Part shown: piece by piece, positions 8,405 to 17,039 of the stretch
Layout: every line of letters starts with the position of its first letter
Position numbering within the stretch: the first letter of the stretch is position 1
Translations under genes and position numbers: made by a program
Assembly (NCBI RefSeq): GCF_004331345.1
Contig: NZ_SJJZ01000001.1
Span: 434,001 to 498,000, forward strand
Origin: Kribbella soli
Lineage (GTDB): Bacteria; Actinomycetota; Actinomycetes; Propionibacteriales; Kribbellaceae
Reading direction: 5' to 3'
Length of the DNA stretch: 64,000 bases
The notes under the pieces: generated by a model
Told to the model about the DNA's origin: nothing
Databases searched by the model: none
The model's input: the letters and a program-made list of their open reading frames with translations, nothing else

Positions 8405-8430
8405 AGGGCGGCGCCGTCAGGCACCGCCCT
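8405..8430. terminator. Terminator hairpin after the peptide-binding protein gene
   Basis: AGGGCGGCGCC at 8405-8415 pairs with GGCACCGCCCT at 8420-8430 (one mismatch) around a GTCA loop. It sits 20 bp beyond the stop codon of the leftward-transcribed binding protein gene. Confidence 0.75.
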
Positions 8431-8449
8431 CCTCAGAAGTGTGCTGCGA

Positions 8450-10150
8450 TCAGCTCACTTTCTTCACACCGATCTGGGTCAGGTCAGGGAAACCACCCGT
8501 GTTCGGGTCGGTCACCACGTTGTCGAGGTTCGAGCCCACGACGTACACGTTGAGGTCCTGAACGGTCGGCACCAGCGGAGCCGTCTTCATGATCTCGACG
8601 TACAGGTCGGACAGACCGGACTCGATCTTCGTCTTGTCGGTCTCCTTGGTCAGCTCGGCCATCTTGTCCCAGCCGGCCTGACTGCGCGCGTAGTTGTTCT
8701 GCGCGGCCTTACCCGGCGCGGTCGTGTCCGGCCCGAAGACGGACGGCACGATCGTCGTCAGGCTCGCCCAGTCGTAGCACCAGCCGGCGGTGATCAGGTC
8801 GGTCGCCGAGGTGTCCTGCTGCTGCGTCGAGTAGTAGTTGTCACCCGGGATCTTCTGGATCTCCACGTTGACGCCGATGGCCTTCCAGGACGCCTGAGCG
8901 GCCTCGGCAGCCTTCACGGCCAGACCGGAGTCCGCCGTACCAAGGACGAGCTTCTCGCCCTTGTAGCCGGCCTCGGTCAGCAGCTGCTTGGCCTTCGCCG
9001 GGTCACCCTCATCCGGAGCCTTGAAGTTCTCCTCCGGCTTGTAGCCCTCCATGTCCTGCGGAATGATCGAGTCGACCACCTTGGCGAGCCGCTCGCCACC
9101 ACGGCCGTCGCGGTAGCTGGTCCGGTCCAGGCCGTAGTAGAGCGCCTCGCGCATCTTCTGGTTCTTCAGCAACGGGTTCTTCTGCTGGTTGAACGCGATG
9201 TACCGGCGGCAGATGTCGGTGCCCTCGACGACGCGGTCCTTGACGCTCGCCTGGTTCGTCTTGGCGATGTTCTCCGGCTGCACGCCCGTGAAGCTGAGCG
9301 AGCTCTGGTCCGCCGTGCCGTTCGCGATCAGCCGCTGGTCGACAGTCGCCTCGGCGTCACCGAACTTGAAGATGAACTTGTCCGGCCGGGCGTCGCGCAG
9401 CGGGTCGGTCTTCTGGTCCCAGTTGGTGTTGCGGACCAGCACCAGTTGCTTCTTCCGCGTGTACGACTCGATCTTGTACGGGCCGCTGGCGACCGGGTGG
9501 TTGTCGTACTGCGTCTTGGTGTCCTTGGCCTTCGGGACCGGCGAGAAGACCTTCATGCTCGCCGTACCGTCGAACGAGGCGACCGGGCGGTTCAGCTTGA
9601 AGACGATCGTCTTCTCGTCCGGGACCTCGATCGCGGTGCAGCCCTTGCCGCCGTTGTTGTCCGCGACGTACGGACCCTTGTAACCCTTGCAGTCGAGGTA
9701 CTCGTGCGCGTACGGCGCACCCTCGGCCATGTCCGGTGCGAACGACCGCTCGGCGTTGTATTTGATGTCGGCGGCGACGATCGGCGTACCGTCCTCGTAC
9801 TTCAGCCCGTCCTTCAGCTTGAAGGTCCAGGTCTTGAAGTCCGGACTGGCCTCGTAGCTCTCGGCGAGGTCCTTCTCGAGGATGAGTTTCTTCGCCTTGG
9901 CGTCGTACCGGTAGTCCGTCAGGGTCCGGGTGATCAGCTTGCCGATCATGCCGGAGTCCGTGACGAAGTTCCGCGCCGGGTCGAGGTGCTCGACGTCGGT
10001 GACGGAGTAGACGGTGACGGTGCCCCCCTTGGCACCGGCCGAAGCCTGCCCGCTCGGCGTATCGCTGTTTCCCCCGCCGCAGGCAACCGCGGTCAGGCTC
10101 AGTCCGAACCCAACGGCGATCGCCACTCCGGTTCGTTTGAGGTGATCCAT
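8450..10150 (-). CDS. Oligopeptide/dipeptide ABC transporter substrate-binding lipoprotein (SBP family 5)
   Basis: A 566-residue exported lipoprotein. The lipobox LTAVAC puts the lipidated cysteine at C24, followed by a Gly/Ser linker. The mature part is a family 5 solute-binding protein: VEHLDPARNFVTDSGMIG near the start, FKLKDGLKYEDGTPIVAADIKYNAERSF and the NHPVASGPYKIESY region are typical. It should deliver peptides or a similar ligand to the permeases encoded upstream. It has its own strong ribosome site (AAGGAAGG) and is separated from the ATPase gene by 188 bp with an inverted repeat, so it may be expressed at a different level from the rest. The ligand cannot be read from sequence. 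Confidence 0.93.
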   Translation of the reverse strand: MDHLKRTGVAIAVGFGLSLTAVACGGGNSDTPSGQASAGAKGGTVTVYSVTDVEHLDPARNFVTDSGMIGKLITRTLTDYRYDAKAKKLILEKDLAESYEASPDFKTWTFKLKDGLKYEDGTPIVAADIKYNAERSFAPDMAEGAPYAHEYLDCKGYKGPYVADNNGGKGCTAIEVPDEKTIVFKLNRPVASFDGTASMKVFSPVPKAKDTKTQYDNHPVASGPYKIESYTRKKQLVLVRNTNWDQKTDPLRDARPDKFIFKFGDAEATVDQRLIANGTADQSSLSFTGVQPENIAKTNQASVKDRVVEGTDICRRYIAFNQQKNPLLKNQKMREALYYGLDRTSYRDGRGGERLAKVVDSIIPQDMEGYKPEENFKAPDEGDPAKAKQLLTEAGYKGEKLVLGTADSGLAVKAAEAAQASWKAIGVNVEIQKIPGDNYYSTQQQDTSATDLITAGWCYDWASLTTIVPSVFGPDTTAPGKAAQNNYARSQAGWDKMAELTKETDKTKIESGLSDLYVEIMKTAPLVPTVQDLNVYVVGSNLDNVVTDPNTGGFPDLTQIGVKKVS

Positions 10151-10196
10151 GGCCAGTGTTTCCTTCCTTGTGTTGACACTTGTCGCCGGGTCACGG

Positions 10197-10306
10197 CGGC
10201 ATTGAAGAAAGTGATCTACGTCATTTGGCGGTCATCAACTCACGTGTTCACAAACTGCGCAATGCGGATGTGGCCGCTTGACCGGATCGTGATCCCTTCA
10301 ATGCCG
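10197..10306. repeat. Long-range 11-bp inverted repeat in the intercistronic gap of the ABC operon
   Basis: CGGCATTGAAG at 10197-10207 is perfectly complementary to CTTCAATGCCG at 10296-10306, with 88 nt between. It fills most of the gap between the OppF-like ATPase gene and the binding-protein gene. On the mRNA it could form a closed stem that acts as a processing, attenuation or stability element. Confidence 0.6.
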
Positions 10307-10338
10307 TCGGTACACCAGACCAACGCTCTGTGTAGTCG

Positions 10339-11379
10339 TCAGACCACGTCCCGTTCCTCAGGGAAGTGGCAGGCCGATTGATGGCCCGGGGCTCCGATCT
10401 GCATCAGCGGCGGCTCCTCCGCAGCGCAGATCTCCTGTGCCTTCCAGCACCTGGTCCGGAAGCGGCACCCCGAGGGCGGGTTCAGTGGGCTCGGTACGTC
10501 GCCCGTCAGCCGGATCCGCTCGCGCGCGTCCTCGGCGTCCGGGTCGGCCTCCGGCACCGCGGACAGCAGCGCGTGCGTGTACGGGTGCCGGGCGTGGTTG
10601 TAGAGCTCGTCGCGGTCCGCGGTCTCGACCACCTTGCCGAGGTACATCACCGCGACCCGGTCGGAGATGTGCCGGATCACCGACAGGTCGTGCGCGATGA
10701 ACAGGTAGGCGAGCCCGAACTCCTCCTGCAGGTCCTCGAGCAGGTTCACGATCTGTGCCTGGATCGACACGTCGAGCGCCGACACCGGCTCGTCGCAGAC
10801 GATCAGCTTCGGCCGCAGCGCAAGCGCCCGGGCGACTCCGATCCGCTGTCGCTGGCCGCCGGAGAACTCGTGCGGGTAGCGGTTGTAGTGCTCGGGGTTC
10901 AGCCCGACCCGTTCCATCAGGGTCTGGACCGCCTTCTTCGTCCCGGTCTCGGTCTTCACCTTCTGGATGTCGTACGGCGCCCCGATGATGGTGCCGACGG
11001 TCTGCCGCGGGTTCAGCGACGAGAACGGGTCCTGGAAGATCATCTGGATCTCCCGCCGGAACGGGCGCATCTTGGCCCGGCTCAGATGGCTGATGTCCGA
11101 ACCCAGGAACGAGATCGAGCCTGCGGTCGGCTCGTCCAGCCGGGTCACCAGCCGGCCCGTAGTGGTCTTCCCGCAGCCGGACTCACCGACCACGCCGAGC
11201 GTCTCGCCGGCGTGGAGGCTGAGGTCGACGCCGTCGACCGCCTTCACCGCACCGGTCTGCTTCTGGAAGATGATCCCCTGGGTCACCGGGAAATACCGTT
11301 GCAGCCCCCGGGTCTCGAGCAGCAGTTCGCCGCCCGCAACCTCCTTGCCGGTCTGCTCGGCAGATGTCGTAGTACTCAC
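10339..11379 (-). CDS. Oligopeptide ABC transporter ATP-binding protein (OppF/DppF-like)
   Basis: A 346-residue ABC ATPase on the cytosolic side of a peptide importer. Visible motifs are Walker A GESGCGKTT (about 65-73), signature FSGGQRQRIGVARAL, Walker B LIVCDEPVSALD, and the C-terminal oligopeptide-type extension with RFRTRCWKA. The RYFPVTQGIIFQK start is characteristic of the F-type subunit. The GTG start is 16 bp after the D-type ATPase gene, so they are co-transcribed and probably act as a heterodimer. Confidence 0.93.
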   Translation of the reverse strand: MSTTTSAEQTGKEVAGGELLLETRGLQRYFPVTQGIIFQKQTGAVKAVDGVDLSLHAGETLGVVGESGCGKTTTGRLVTRLDEPTAGSISFLGSDISHLSRAKMRPFRREIQMIFQDPFSSLNPRQTVGTIIGAPYDIQKVKTETGTKKAVQTLMERVGLNPEHYNRYPHEFSGGQRQRIGVARALALRPKLIVCDEPVSALDVSIQAQIVNLLEDLQEEFGLAYLFIAHDLSVIRHISDRVAVMYLGKVVETADRDELYNHARHPYTHALLSAVPEADPDAEDARERIRLTGDVPSPLNPPSGCRFRTRCWKAQEICAAEEPPLMQIGAPGHQSACHFPEERDVV

Positions 11380-11395
11380 CAGCGCTCCCCCGCCA

Positions 11396-12466
11396 TCAGA
11401 GGCTCGGCTTGATCTGCTCGGTGAACAGCTGCCTGCGTTCCTCGGACTTGATGTGGCACCGCACCCGATGCTGTTCCTGGCCGATCTGCAGCAGTTCCGG
11501 CAGCTCGGTGGAGCAGTTCGCCCCTTCGACGTGTTCCTGGTAGTCGCAACGCGGCTGGAACGGGCATCCTTTGGGCAGGTTGATCAGCGATGGCGGCGTA
11601 CCCCGGATCGACTTGAGCCGCCCGTCGCCCGAGCGGTTCACCCGCGGGATCGAGCCGAGCAGACCCCAGGTGTACGGCATCTCGGGCCGGTAGAAGATGT
11701 CCCGGACGTTGCCCGACTCGACCACACGGCCGCCGTACATCACCACGACGTTCTCGGTCATCTTGGCGACCACACCGAGGTCGTGGGTGATCAGGATGAT
11801 CGCGGAGTTGAACTCCTTCTGCAGATCCTTCATCAGGTCCAGGATCTGGGCCTGGACGGTGACGTCGAGCGCGGTGGTCGGCTCGTCGGCGATCAGCAGC
11901 GAGGGGTCGCACATCAGCGCCATCGCGATCATCGCGCGCTGCCGCATACCGCCGGAGAACTGGTGCGGGTAGTCGAAGAACCGCTTGTCGGGCGACGGGA
12001 TGCCGACCCGGTCGAGCAGCTCGATCGCGCGCTTCTTGGCCACCGCCTTCGGTGCGTCGTTGTGCACCAGGAAGGCCTCGGTGAGCTGGTCACCGACCCG
12101 GAAGAACGGGTGCATCGCCGACAGCGGGTCCTGGAAGATCATCGCGACCTGCTGGCCGCGCAGCGCCCGCATCTCGGGCACCGACATGCCCACCAGTTCG
12201 GCGCCGTCCAGCCAGATCTCGCCGGTCACCTTCGCCTTGCTGCCCTTGTGCAGGCCCATGATCGCCAGGCTGGACACGCTCTTGCCGGAGCCGGACTCGC
12301 CGACGATGCCGAGCGTCTTGCCCCGCTCGAGGGTGAAGTTCAGGCCGTTGACGGCCCGCACCATCCCGTCGTCGGTCGGGAAGTGCACCTGCAGGTCCTT
12401 GACCTCCAGGAACGGCTTTCCGGCGCGTGTGTCCGCCGGCGGCGCACTGGTCACGGATTCGGTCAT
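11396..12466 (-). CDS. Oligopeptide ABC transporter ATP-binding protein (OppD/DppD-like)
   Basis: A 356-residue ABC ATPase. Walker A is GESGSGKSV, the signature is FSGGMRQRAMIAMAL, Walker B is LLIADEPTTALD, and the C-terminal CPFQPRCDYQEHVEGANC cysteine motif fits the Fe-S/oligopeptide C-terminal domain of D-type subunits. It pairs with the F-type ATPase encoded immediately downstream. The gap to the upstream permease gene is 15 bp. Confidence 0.93.
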   Translation of the reverse strand: MTESVTSAPPADTRAGKPFLEVKDLQVHFPTDDGMVRAVNGLNFTLERGKTLGIVGESGSGKSVSSLAIMGLHKGSKAKVTGEIWLDGAELVGMSVPEMRALRGQQVAMIFQDPLSAMHPFFRVGDQLTEAFLVHNDAPKAVAKKRAIELLDRVGIPSPDKRFFDYPHQFSGGMRQRAMIAMALMCDPSLLIADEPTTALDVTVQAQILDLMKDLQKEFNSAIILITHDLGVVAKMTENVVVMYGGRVVESGNVRDIFYRPEMPYTWGLLGSIPRVNRSGDGRLKSIRGTPPSLINLPKGCPFQPRCDYQEHVEGANCSTELPELLQIGQEQHRVRCHIKSEERRQLFTEQIKPSL

Positions 12467-12481
12467 CTCACCCTCACCTGA

Positions 12482-13486
12482 TCAAGCCAGCCGCACGCGC
12501 GGGTCGATGACGGCGTACAGGACGTCGACGACGATGTTCGCGAGCACCACGAAGATCGCCGCGAACAGCACGACGCCCATGATCGCGGGCAGGTCGTTGC
12601 TGAGCACGGAGTCGATGGAGAACTTGCCGAGGCCGGTGATGCTGAAGATCTGTTCGGTGATCACCGCGCCGCCGAGCAGGCCGCCGACGTCCAGGCCGAA
12701 GATGGTCACGATCGGGGTCAGCGCGGACCGCAGCCCGTGCTTGAAGACCACGGTCCGCTCGTCCAGGCCCTTCGCCCGGGCCGTCCGGATGTAGTCCTCG
12801 TTCATGGTGTCGATCATGTTGGCCCTGGTGATCCGGGTGTAGAGCGCCGCGAACACCAGCGCGAGCGTGATCCAGGGCAGGATGTAGAACTGCAGCCATT
12901 TCACTGGGCCCACCGAGAACAAGGCGGCGTTCGCCGTGTCGGGGAACGGGATCCAGTTGAGTTTCACGATGAACAGGTACAGCAGCAGGTAGCCGAACAC
13001 GATCGTCGGGAAGGACACCCCGAACAGAGCCAGGCCGACGCTCAGCTTGTCGATGAACTTGCCCTTGCGGAGCGCGGCGATCAGGCCGAGCATCACGCCG
13101 GCCACCAGCCAGAGGACCGCGGCCCCGAGGGCCAGCCACAGCGTCGCCGGGAACGCGTCCTTGATCGAGTTCCAGACCGGGATGCCGTTCTGGTACGACT
13201 CACCGAAGCACGGCCACGGGCAGTTCCGTTCGTTGCCCTCGGAGCCGATCGTTCGTCCGCCCGGGCTCACCAGGCCCTGCATGTACTGGCCGTACTGCAC
13301 GACCAGCGGCTTGTCGAAACCGTACGTCGCATTGACCTGTGCGACCGTCTCCGCGTTGCAGTTCTTGCCGCAGATGAGCAGCGCGGGGTTCGCCGGCGTG
13401 GCCCAGAACAGGAAGAACGTGATCGCGCTGATCACCACGAGCACGAACACCGCCTGGATCAGGCGGCGGATGAGATAGCGGCCCAC
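12482..13486 (-). CDS. Oligopeptide ABC transporter permease (OppB/DppB-like)
   Basis: A 334-residue inner-membrane permease with a first membrane helix at about 9-30 and a long external loop (about 40-115) that contains two Cys near residues 39-43 and two in RNCPWPCFG. The binding-protein-dependent EAA motif appears as ARAKGLDERTVVFKHGLRSALTPIVT. The external cysteine-containing loop is longer than in E. coli DppB and is common in actinobacterial members. The start is 3 bp after the DppC-like stop. Confidence 0.93.
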   Translation of the reverse strand: MGRYLIRRLIQAVFVLVVISAITFFLFWATPANPALLICGKNCNAETVAQVNATYGFDKPLVVQYGQYMQGLVSPGGRTIGSEGNERNCPWPCFGESYQNGIPVWNSIKDAFPATLWLALGAAVLWLVAGVMLGLIAALRKGKFIDKLSVGLALFGVSFPTIVFGYLLLYLFIVKLNWIPFPDTANAALFSVGPVKWLQFYILPWITLALVFAALYTRITRANMIDTMNEDYIRTARAKGLDERTVVFKHGLRSALTPIVTIFGLDVGGLLGGAVITEQIFSITGLGKFSIDSVLSNDLPAIMGVVLFAAIFVVLANIVVDVLYAVIDPRVRLA

Positions 13487-13489
13487 CGG

Positions 13490-14536
13490 TCAGCTCCTTC
13501 CGGCGCGCGGATCAAGGGCGTCCCGGACCGAGTCGCCGAGCAGGTTGAACGCCAGCACAGTGATGAACAGCGCCATCCCCGGGAAGAACAAGTACAACGG
13601 GTTGCTCTCGATCCAGGCTGACGCGTCGGAGATCATCCGGCCCCACGACGAGGTCGGCTCCTTGATGCCGACGCCCAGGAAGGACAGCGCCGCCTCCGCG
13701 GTGATGTTGGTCGGTAGCAGCAGGGTCGTGTACACCAGCAGCGTCGGCAGCATGTTCGGCAGGATCTGCCGGAAGAGCACGTAGTTGGGCCCGGCGCCGA
13801 GTGACCTGGCTGCCTCGACGAACTCCCGCTCACGCAGCGACAGCGTTTGACCACGGACGATGCGCGCCAGGTACGCCCAGCCGAAGAAGCCGAGGACGAA
13901 CATCAGCACGCCCATTCGCAGCGTGTTGTTGTCGGGCATGCCGAACAGATCCTGGGCACGCGAGGCGACCACCGGTGTCAGCGCCATCACGAACAGCAGC
14001 GACGGGAAGCTCAGCATGATGTCCATGAGCCGACTGAGCAGCGTGTCGACCCAGCCGCCGAAGTACCCGGACACCATCCCGATCACGGTGCCGAGCACGA
14101 CCGCGATGACAGTGCCGCCGAGTGCCACGAGCAGCGAGACCCGGGTGCCGTAGACCAGCCGCGAGAAGATGTCACGGCCGTTCTGCGGCTCGATTCCGAG
14201 CCAGTGCTCGGAGCTCGTGCCGCTCCCCCACAGCCCGCCGATCGGGATGCCGCCGTCACGCGTGTTCAGCAACGGGTTCCCGTTCGCGTCGACCTTGTTG
14301 AACTGATCGGGCGGGAACCCGTTCAGCTTCACGATCAGCGGTGCGAACAGCGCCACCGCGATGATCAGCAGGATCACGATCGCGCTGATGATCGCGACCT
14401 TGTCCTTCCGCAGCCGTGCCCACGCGATCTCCCCCGGCGAGCGGCCCTCGATCTCCTTCGCTTCGGCAGTCTCGACCAGAGCATCTGTCGGCAGCCCTTC
14501 ATCGGGAGACTGCGTCTCCGATACCCCCAGCGTCAT
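13490..14536 (-). CDS. Oligopeptide ABC transporter permease (OppC/DppC-like)
   Basis: A 348-residue permease and the first gene of the operon. Residues 20-45 carry the OppC_N motif (GEIAWARLRKDKVAIISAIV), TM1 follows, and the EAA loop is EFVEAARSLGAGPNYVLFRQILPNMLP. The C-terminal segment GDSVRDALDPRAGRS is the family hallmark. Having the C-type permease before the B-type reverses the textbook dppABCDF order. The 146-bp upstream gap must hold the operon promoter, but I see no convincing box in it. Confidence 0.93.
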   Translation of the reverse strand: MTLGVSETQSPDEGLPTDALVETAEAKEIEGRSPGEIAWARLRKDKVAIISAIVILLIIAVALFAPLIVKLNGFPPDQFNKVDANGNPLLNTRDGGIPIGGLWGSGTSSEHWLGIEPQNGRDIFSRLVYGTRVSLLVALGGTVIAVVLGTVIGMVSGYFGGWVDTLLSRLMDIMLSFPSLLFVMALTPVVASRAQDLFGMPDNNTLRMGVLMFVLGFFGWAYLARIVRGQTLSLREREFVEAARSLGAGPNYVLFRQILPNMLPTLLVYTTLLLPTNITAEAALSFLGVGIKEPTSSWGRMISDASAWIESNPLYLFFPGMALFITVLAFNLLGDSVRDALDPRAGRS

Positions 14537-14682
14537 CGCCCGTCACCCGTCCTTCATGGTGATGCACCCCGCACCTTTGACCCGAGCTCGCCGGGTTGCC
14601 GGGAACCCTACGTATCTCGCAGTGTGGACGCCATGGGAAGCCGACGCTAGTCACCGAATCGTGACCGGTGTGACTTCCGCCA

Positions 14683-15090
14683 CTACTGCCGGGTTCGGAG
14701 CGTCCGGACGAACGGCCGATCGGGTACCAGCCAGTTGCCCTCGTCGAGATCCGCCGGCGCGAACCACCGCAGCTCCGAGTGCTCCCGCAGTACCGGATCG
14801 CCGGCGACGATCACCGCCCGGTAGACGTGCAGCCGGTACGTATCCGAGATGTCCACGCCGGGCCCCAGCGACTCGCCGACCTTGATCTCCAGGTCCAGCT
14901 CCTCGCGGAGCTCCCGGACCGCGGCCTGCTCGTCGGTCTCCCCCGGCTCGACCTTGCCGCCCGGGAACTCCCAGCCACCGTCCGGCCCCGGCCGGTACGC
15001 CGCCAGCACCAGGCCGCCCCGCACCACTGCAACACCCACGACGATCTGCACGTCGTGACTCTGCCAGAAACTGTCCTTCGCGTCCGGCAT
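14683..15090 (-). CDS. Nudix (MutT-like) hydrolase
   Basis: A 135-residue Nudix pyrophosphatase. The Nudix box is GGKVEPGETDEQAAVRELREELDL at about 44-67, with G45, E51, R59, E60, E63 and E64 in place; the usual Gly near its end is D66, a common MutT variation. The GW-EFPGGKVEPGE context and the size fit MutT/CTP-type nucleotide-pool cleaners. The ATG at 15088-15090 leaves only 9 bp to the divergent gene. A GTG at 15049-15051, just before QIVVGVAVV, is an equally likely start. Neither has a good ribosome site. Confidence 0.85.
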   Translation of the reverse strand: MPDAKDSFWQSHDVQIVVGVAVVRGGLVLAAYRPGPDGGWEFPGGKVEPGETDEQAAVRELREELDLEIKVGESLGPGVDISDTYRLHVYRAVIVAGDPVLREHSELRWFAPADLDEGNWLVPDRPFVRTLRTRQ

Positions 15091-15099
15091 GATGCCGGT

Positions 15100-15732
15100 A
15101 TGCCGTTGCAGAACAGGGTTCTGCCCACCCAGGAGATCGTCGCCGACTCCGGCCGCGGACTGCTGATGGGCAATCGCGGCAGCCTGCACGGCGCCGACCG
15201 CCGCCTCGGCACGACGCGCTGGCGGTCGAAGGCGTGGATCTGCTGTGTGCTCGACTGGAAAGGGATCCGCCGCGATCCGATGCCGCCCGGCCGCTGGACC
15301 GCCCTGTTCTTCTTCGACGAAGCGGTCGCGCTCGCCGCCGGCCATCGGCCCTGTCATTACTGCCGGCGCAGGGATTTCCTGCTGTACGCCGGTGCGTGGG
15401 CGAGCGGCCGCGGCCTGCCCGAACGACCGCGGGCCGCCGAGATGGACGCCGTACTGCACCATGAGCGGGTCGAATCGCGCACCAGGCGGCAGCGAACGAG
15501 CGTCCAGGACTTCTCCGGACTACCGGACGGCGCCATGGTGCGGTTCGACGGCAGACCCGCGCTGGTGCTCGACCAACAGGTGCTGCCGTGGTCGTGGGAG
15601 GGGTACGGCGAACGGCTCCGGCCACCTGGTCTGCACGAGGTCGAAGTACTCACGCCGCCGGCGAATCTCGTTGTCCTACAGGCCGGATTCGCCCCATTAC
15701 TCCACCCGTCGGCGCCCTCGCAACTGAGGTAA
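15100..15732 (+). CDS. Conserved protein of unknown function with RPCHYCRR motif
   Basis: A 210-residue protein that I recognise only as a widespread conserved hypothetical family. Features are an N-terminal LPTQEIVADSGRGLLMGNRGSLH segment in conserved pattern, KAWICCVLDWKG (double Cys), and AGHRPCHYCRRRDF with a CxxC that could bind metal. The second half contains a small beta-rich segment (MVRFDGRPALVLDQQVLPWSW). There is no signal or membrane segment. The ATG at 15100 fits the family start. Its stop codon lies inside the candidate iron box that precedes the next genes. Confidence 0.75.
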   Translation: MPLQNRVLPTQEIVADSGRGLLMGNRGSLHGADRRLGTTRWRSKAWICCVLDWKGIRRDPMPPGRWTALFFFDEAVALAAGHRPCHYCRRRDFLLYAGAWASGRGLPERPRAAEMDAVLHHERVESRTRRQRTSVQDFSGLPDGAMVRFDGRPALVLDQQVLPWSWEGYGERLRPPGLHEVEVLTPPANLVVLQAGFAPLLHPSAPSQLR

Positions 15733-15743
15733 GCCTAACTGGA
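15725..15743. promoter_or_regulatory. Candidate DtxR/IdeR/DmdR-type iron box
   Basis: TGAGGTAAGCCTAACTGGA matches 14 of 19 positions of the published iron-box consensus TTAGGTTAGCCTAACCTAA, including an intact core AGGTnAGCCTAAC. It overlaps the stop of the preceding gene and lies 92 bp before the small gene at 15835 and about 490 bp before sdhC. Iron control of an Fe-rich succinate dehydrogenase would make biological sense, but binding is not shown. Confidence 0.5.
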
Positions 15744-15834
15744 AACACGCCGTACCGAGGGGTCTTCCGTTGGGCGCTCGGCAGGGGCAAAGTGTGCCCA
15801 TACTGACAGCTACATAACCATCACTGGAGTGGGC

Positions 15835-16152
15835 ATGAGTGCTGAGTTGAACACGGGGGCAAACAGCGGCCAGCGCAATATCGCCGCAGTCGTCCGCGCG
15901 CTCGAAGGGCTGCATGCGGCGGTGGGCAAACTCAGCCAGGAGTACGGTGACACCCTCGGCATCCGCCGCCTGGTGTCCGATGTGGCCCGGCTGAGCGACG
16001 ATCTCGCAGAGCTCGGCCCGCCCGACCCCAGGCACAGGCCCGGACCCGTTCCGGAGGAACTCGAGGAGATTCCCGACGTGGAGTATGACGCGTCCATGTG
16101 GACCGACGCGGAACACGAAGGCTTCGGCGCGCCTGACAGGCACGCCCCGTGA
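15835..16152 (+). CDS. Small hypothetical protein upstream of the sdh operon
   Basis: A 105-residue acidic, soluble protein. Residues about 8-60 are predicted helical (RNIAAVVRALEGLHAAVGKLSQEYGDTLGIRR in pattern), followed by a Pro/Glu-rich tail. I do not recognise the family. TGGAG at 15826-15830 serves the ATG at 15835. It is 79 bp ahead of sdhC on the same strand and downstream of the candidate iron box, so it could be co-transcribed with sdh. Confidence 0.65.
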   Translation: MSAELNTGANSGQRNIAAVVRALEGLHAAVGKLSQEYGDTLGIRRLVSDVARLSDDLAELGPPDPRHRPGPVPEELEEIPDVEYDASMWTDAEHEGFGAPDRHAP

Positions 16153-16194
16153 ACGAGCGCAGCGAGAGAACAATTGAACACAGCGCGACATCGG

Positions 16195-16234
16195 CATCAG
16201 AGTCGCCCGCAGCGAAGCGAGGACGACTCTGATG
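16195..16234 (+). promoter_or_regulatory. Hairpin that buries the sdhC start codon
   Basis: CATCAGAGTCG at 16195-16205 is perfectly complementary to CGACTCTGATG at 16224-16234, with an 18-nt loop. The 3' arm includes the ATG (16232-16234) of the membrane-anchor gene, so on mRNA the start codon would be paired. The loop contains GCAGCGAAGCGAGGA, the only purine-rich ribosome-site-like sequence. A related GAGCGCAGCGAG lies just upstream at 16154-16165. Confidence 0.6.
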
Positions 16235-17032
16235 GCGACGGGAGTTGATGCGCCGGGCCGCGCTCAAATAGGCCTCAAGACGGCAAGATCGGATCGATGG
16301 TGGCTCGCGCCGTTGCGCATCGGCGTGATCCTGGGCTTCTTCATCGTCTACGCGACGATCCGGATCTTCATGAACAAGTGGTACTGGGTCGACGCGTACC
16401 ACTACCTCACGCCGCTGTACTCGCCCTGCGTGACCAGCAGCTGTGTCGAGGGTTCCAGCCATCTCGGGACCTGGTTCGGCGACTTCCCGCGGTTCGTGCC
16501 GTTCAGCCTGATCACGTTCGTGATCCTGGCCGGCTTCCGCGGCACCTGCTACTACTACCGCAAGGCGGGGTACCGGTCGCTGTTCTTCGCGCCGGCCGCC
16601 TGCGCGGTGCCGGAGCCGCACAAGAACTACACCGGTGAGACCAAGTTCCCGCTGATCGCGCTGAACCTGCACCGCTACTTCTTCTACGGTGCGCTGATCT
16701 TCGGTGTGCTGAACATCTACGACGGCCTGCAGGCCTTCCACGGCGACGGCGGCGGATTCGGCATCGGCCTCGGCACGGTGATCATCTGGCTGAACCTGGT
16801 CATGCTGTGGCTGTACACCCTGTCCTGCCACGCCTGCCGGCACATCGTCGGCGGCCGGCTGAAGAACTTCTCCAAGCACCCGGTGCGCTACCGGTACTGG
16901 ACCTTCGTGTCCAAGCTGAACCCGAAGCACGGCACCTTCGCGATGACGTCGCTGTTCACCGTGATCCTGACCGACTTCTACATCATGGCGGTCTCCGCCG
17001 GGTGGTTCTCCGACCTGCGCATCATCAATTGA
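16232..17032 (+). CDS. sdhC: Succinate dehydrogenase membrane anchor (cytochrome b-type, Sdh1 SdhC)
   Basis: A 266-residue membrane protein with five hydrophobic segments (about 28-48, 85-105, 145-170, 178-200, 240-260). It anchors the SdhA/SdhB dimer and passes electrons to quinone. This single larger anchor, placed in front of sdhA and sdhB, is the actinobacterial Sdh1 type (as in mycobacterial Rv0249c). Histidines in or near helices (LNLHRYFFYG, LSCHACRHIVGG) are candidate heme ligands. The start lies in a hairpin, as described separately. sdhA begins 7 bp after its stop. Confidence 0.9.
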   Translation: MATGVDAPGRAQIGLKTARSDRWWLAPLRIGVILGFFIVYATIRIFMNKWYWVDAYHYLTPLYSPCVTSSCVEGSSHLGTWFGDFPRFVPFSLITFVILAGFRGTCYYYRKAGYRSLFFAPAACAVPEPHKNYTGETKFPLIALNLHRYFFYGALIFGVLNIYDGLQAFHGDGGGFGIGLGTVIIWLNLVMLWLYTLSCHACRHIVGGRLKNFSKHPVRYRYWTFVSKLNPKHGTFAMTSLFTVILTDFYIMAVSAGWFSDLRIIN

Positions 17033-17039
17033 GGATTTC

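Noticed and set aside
14537..14682. Operon promoter of the peptide ABC transporter
   Set aside because: Several weak AT-rich hexamers are present but none pair at proper spacing, so no promoter is called.
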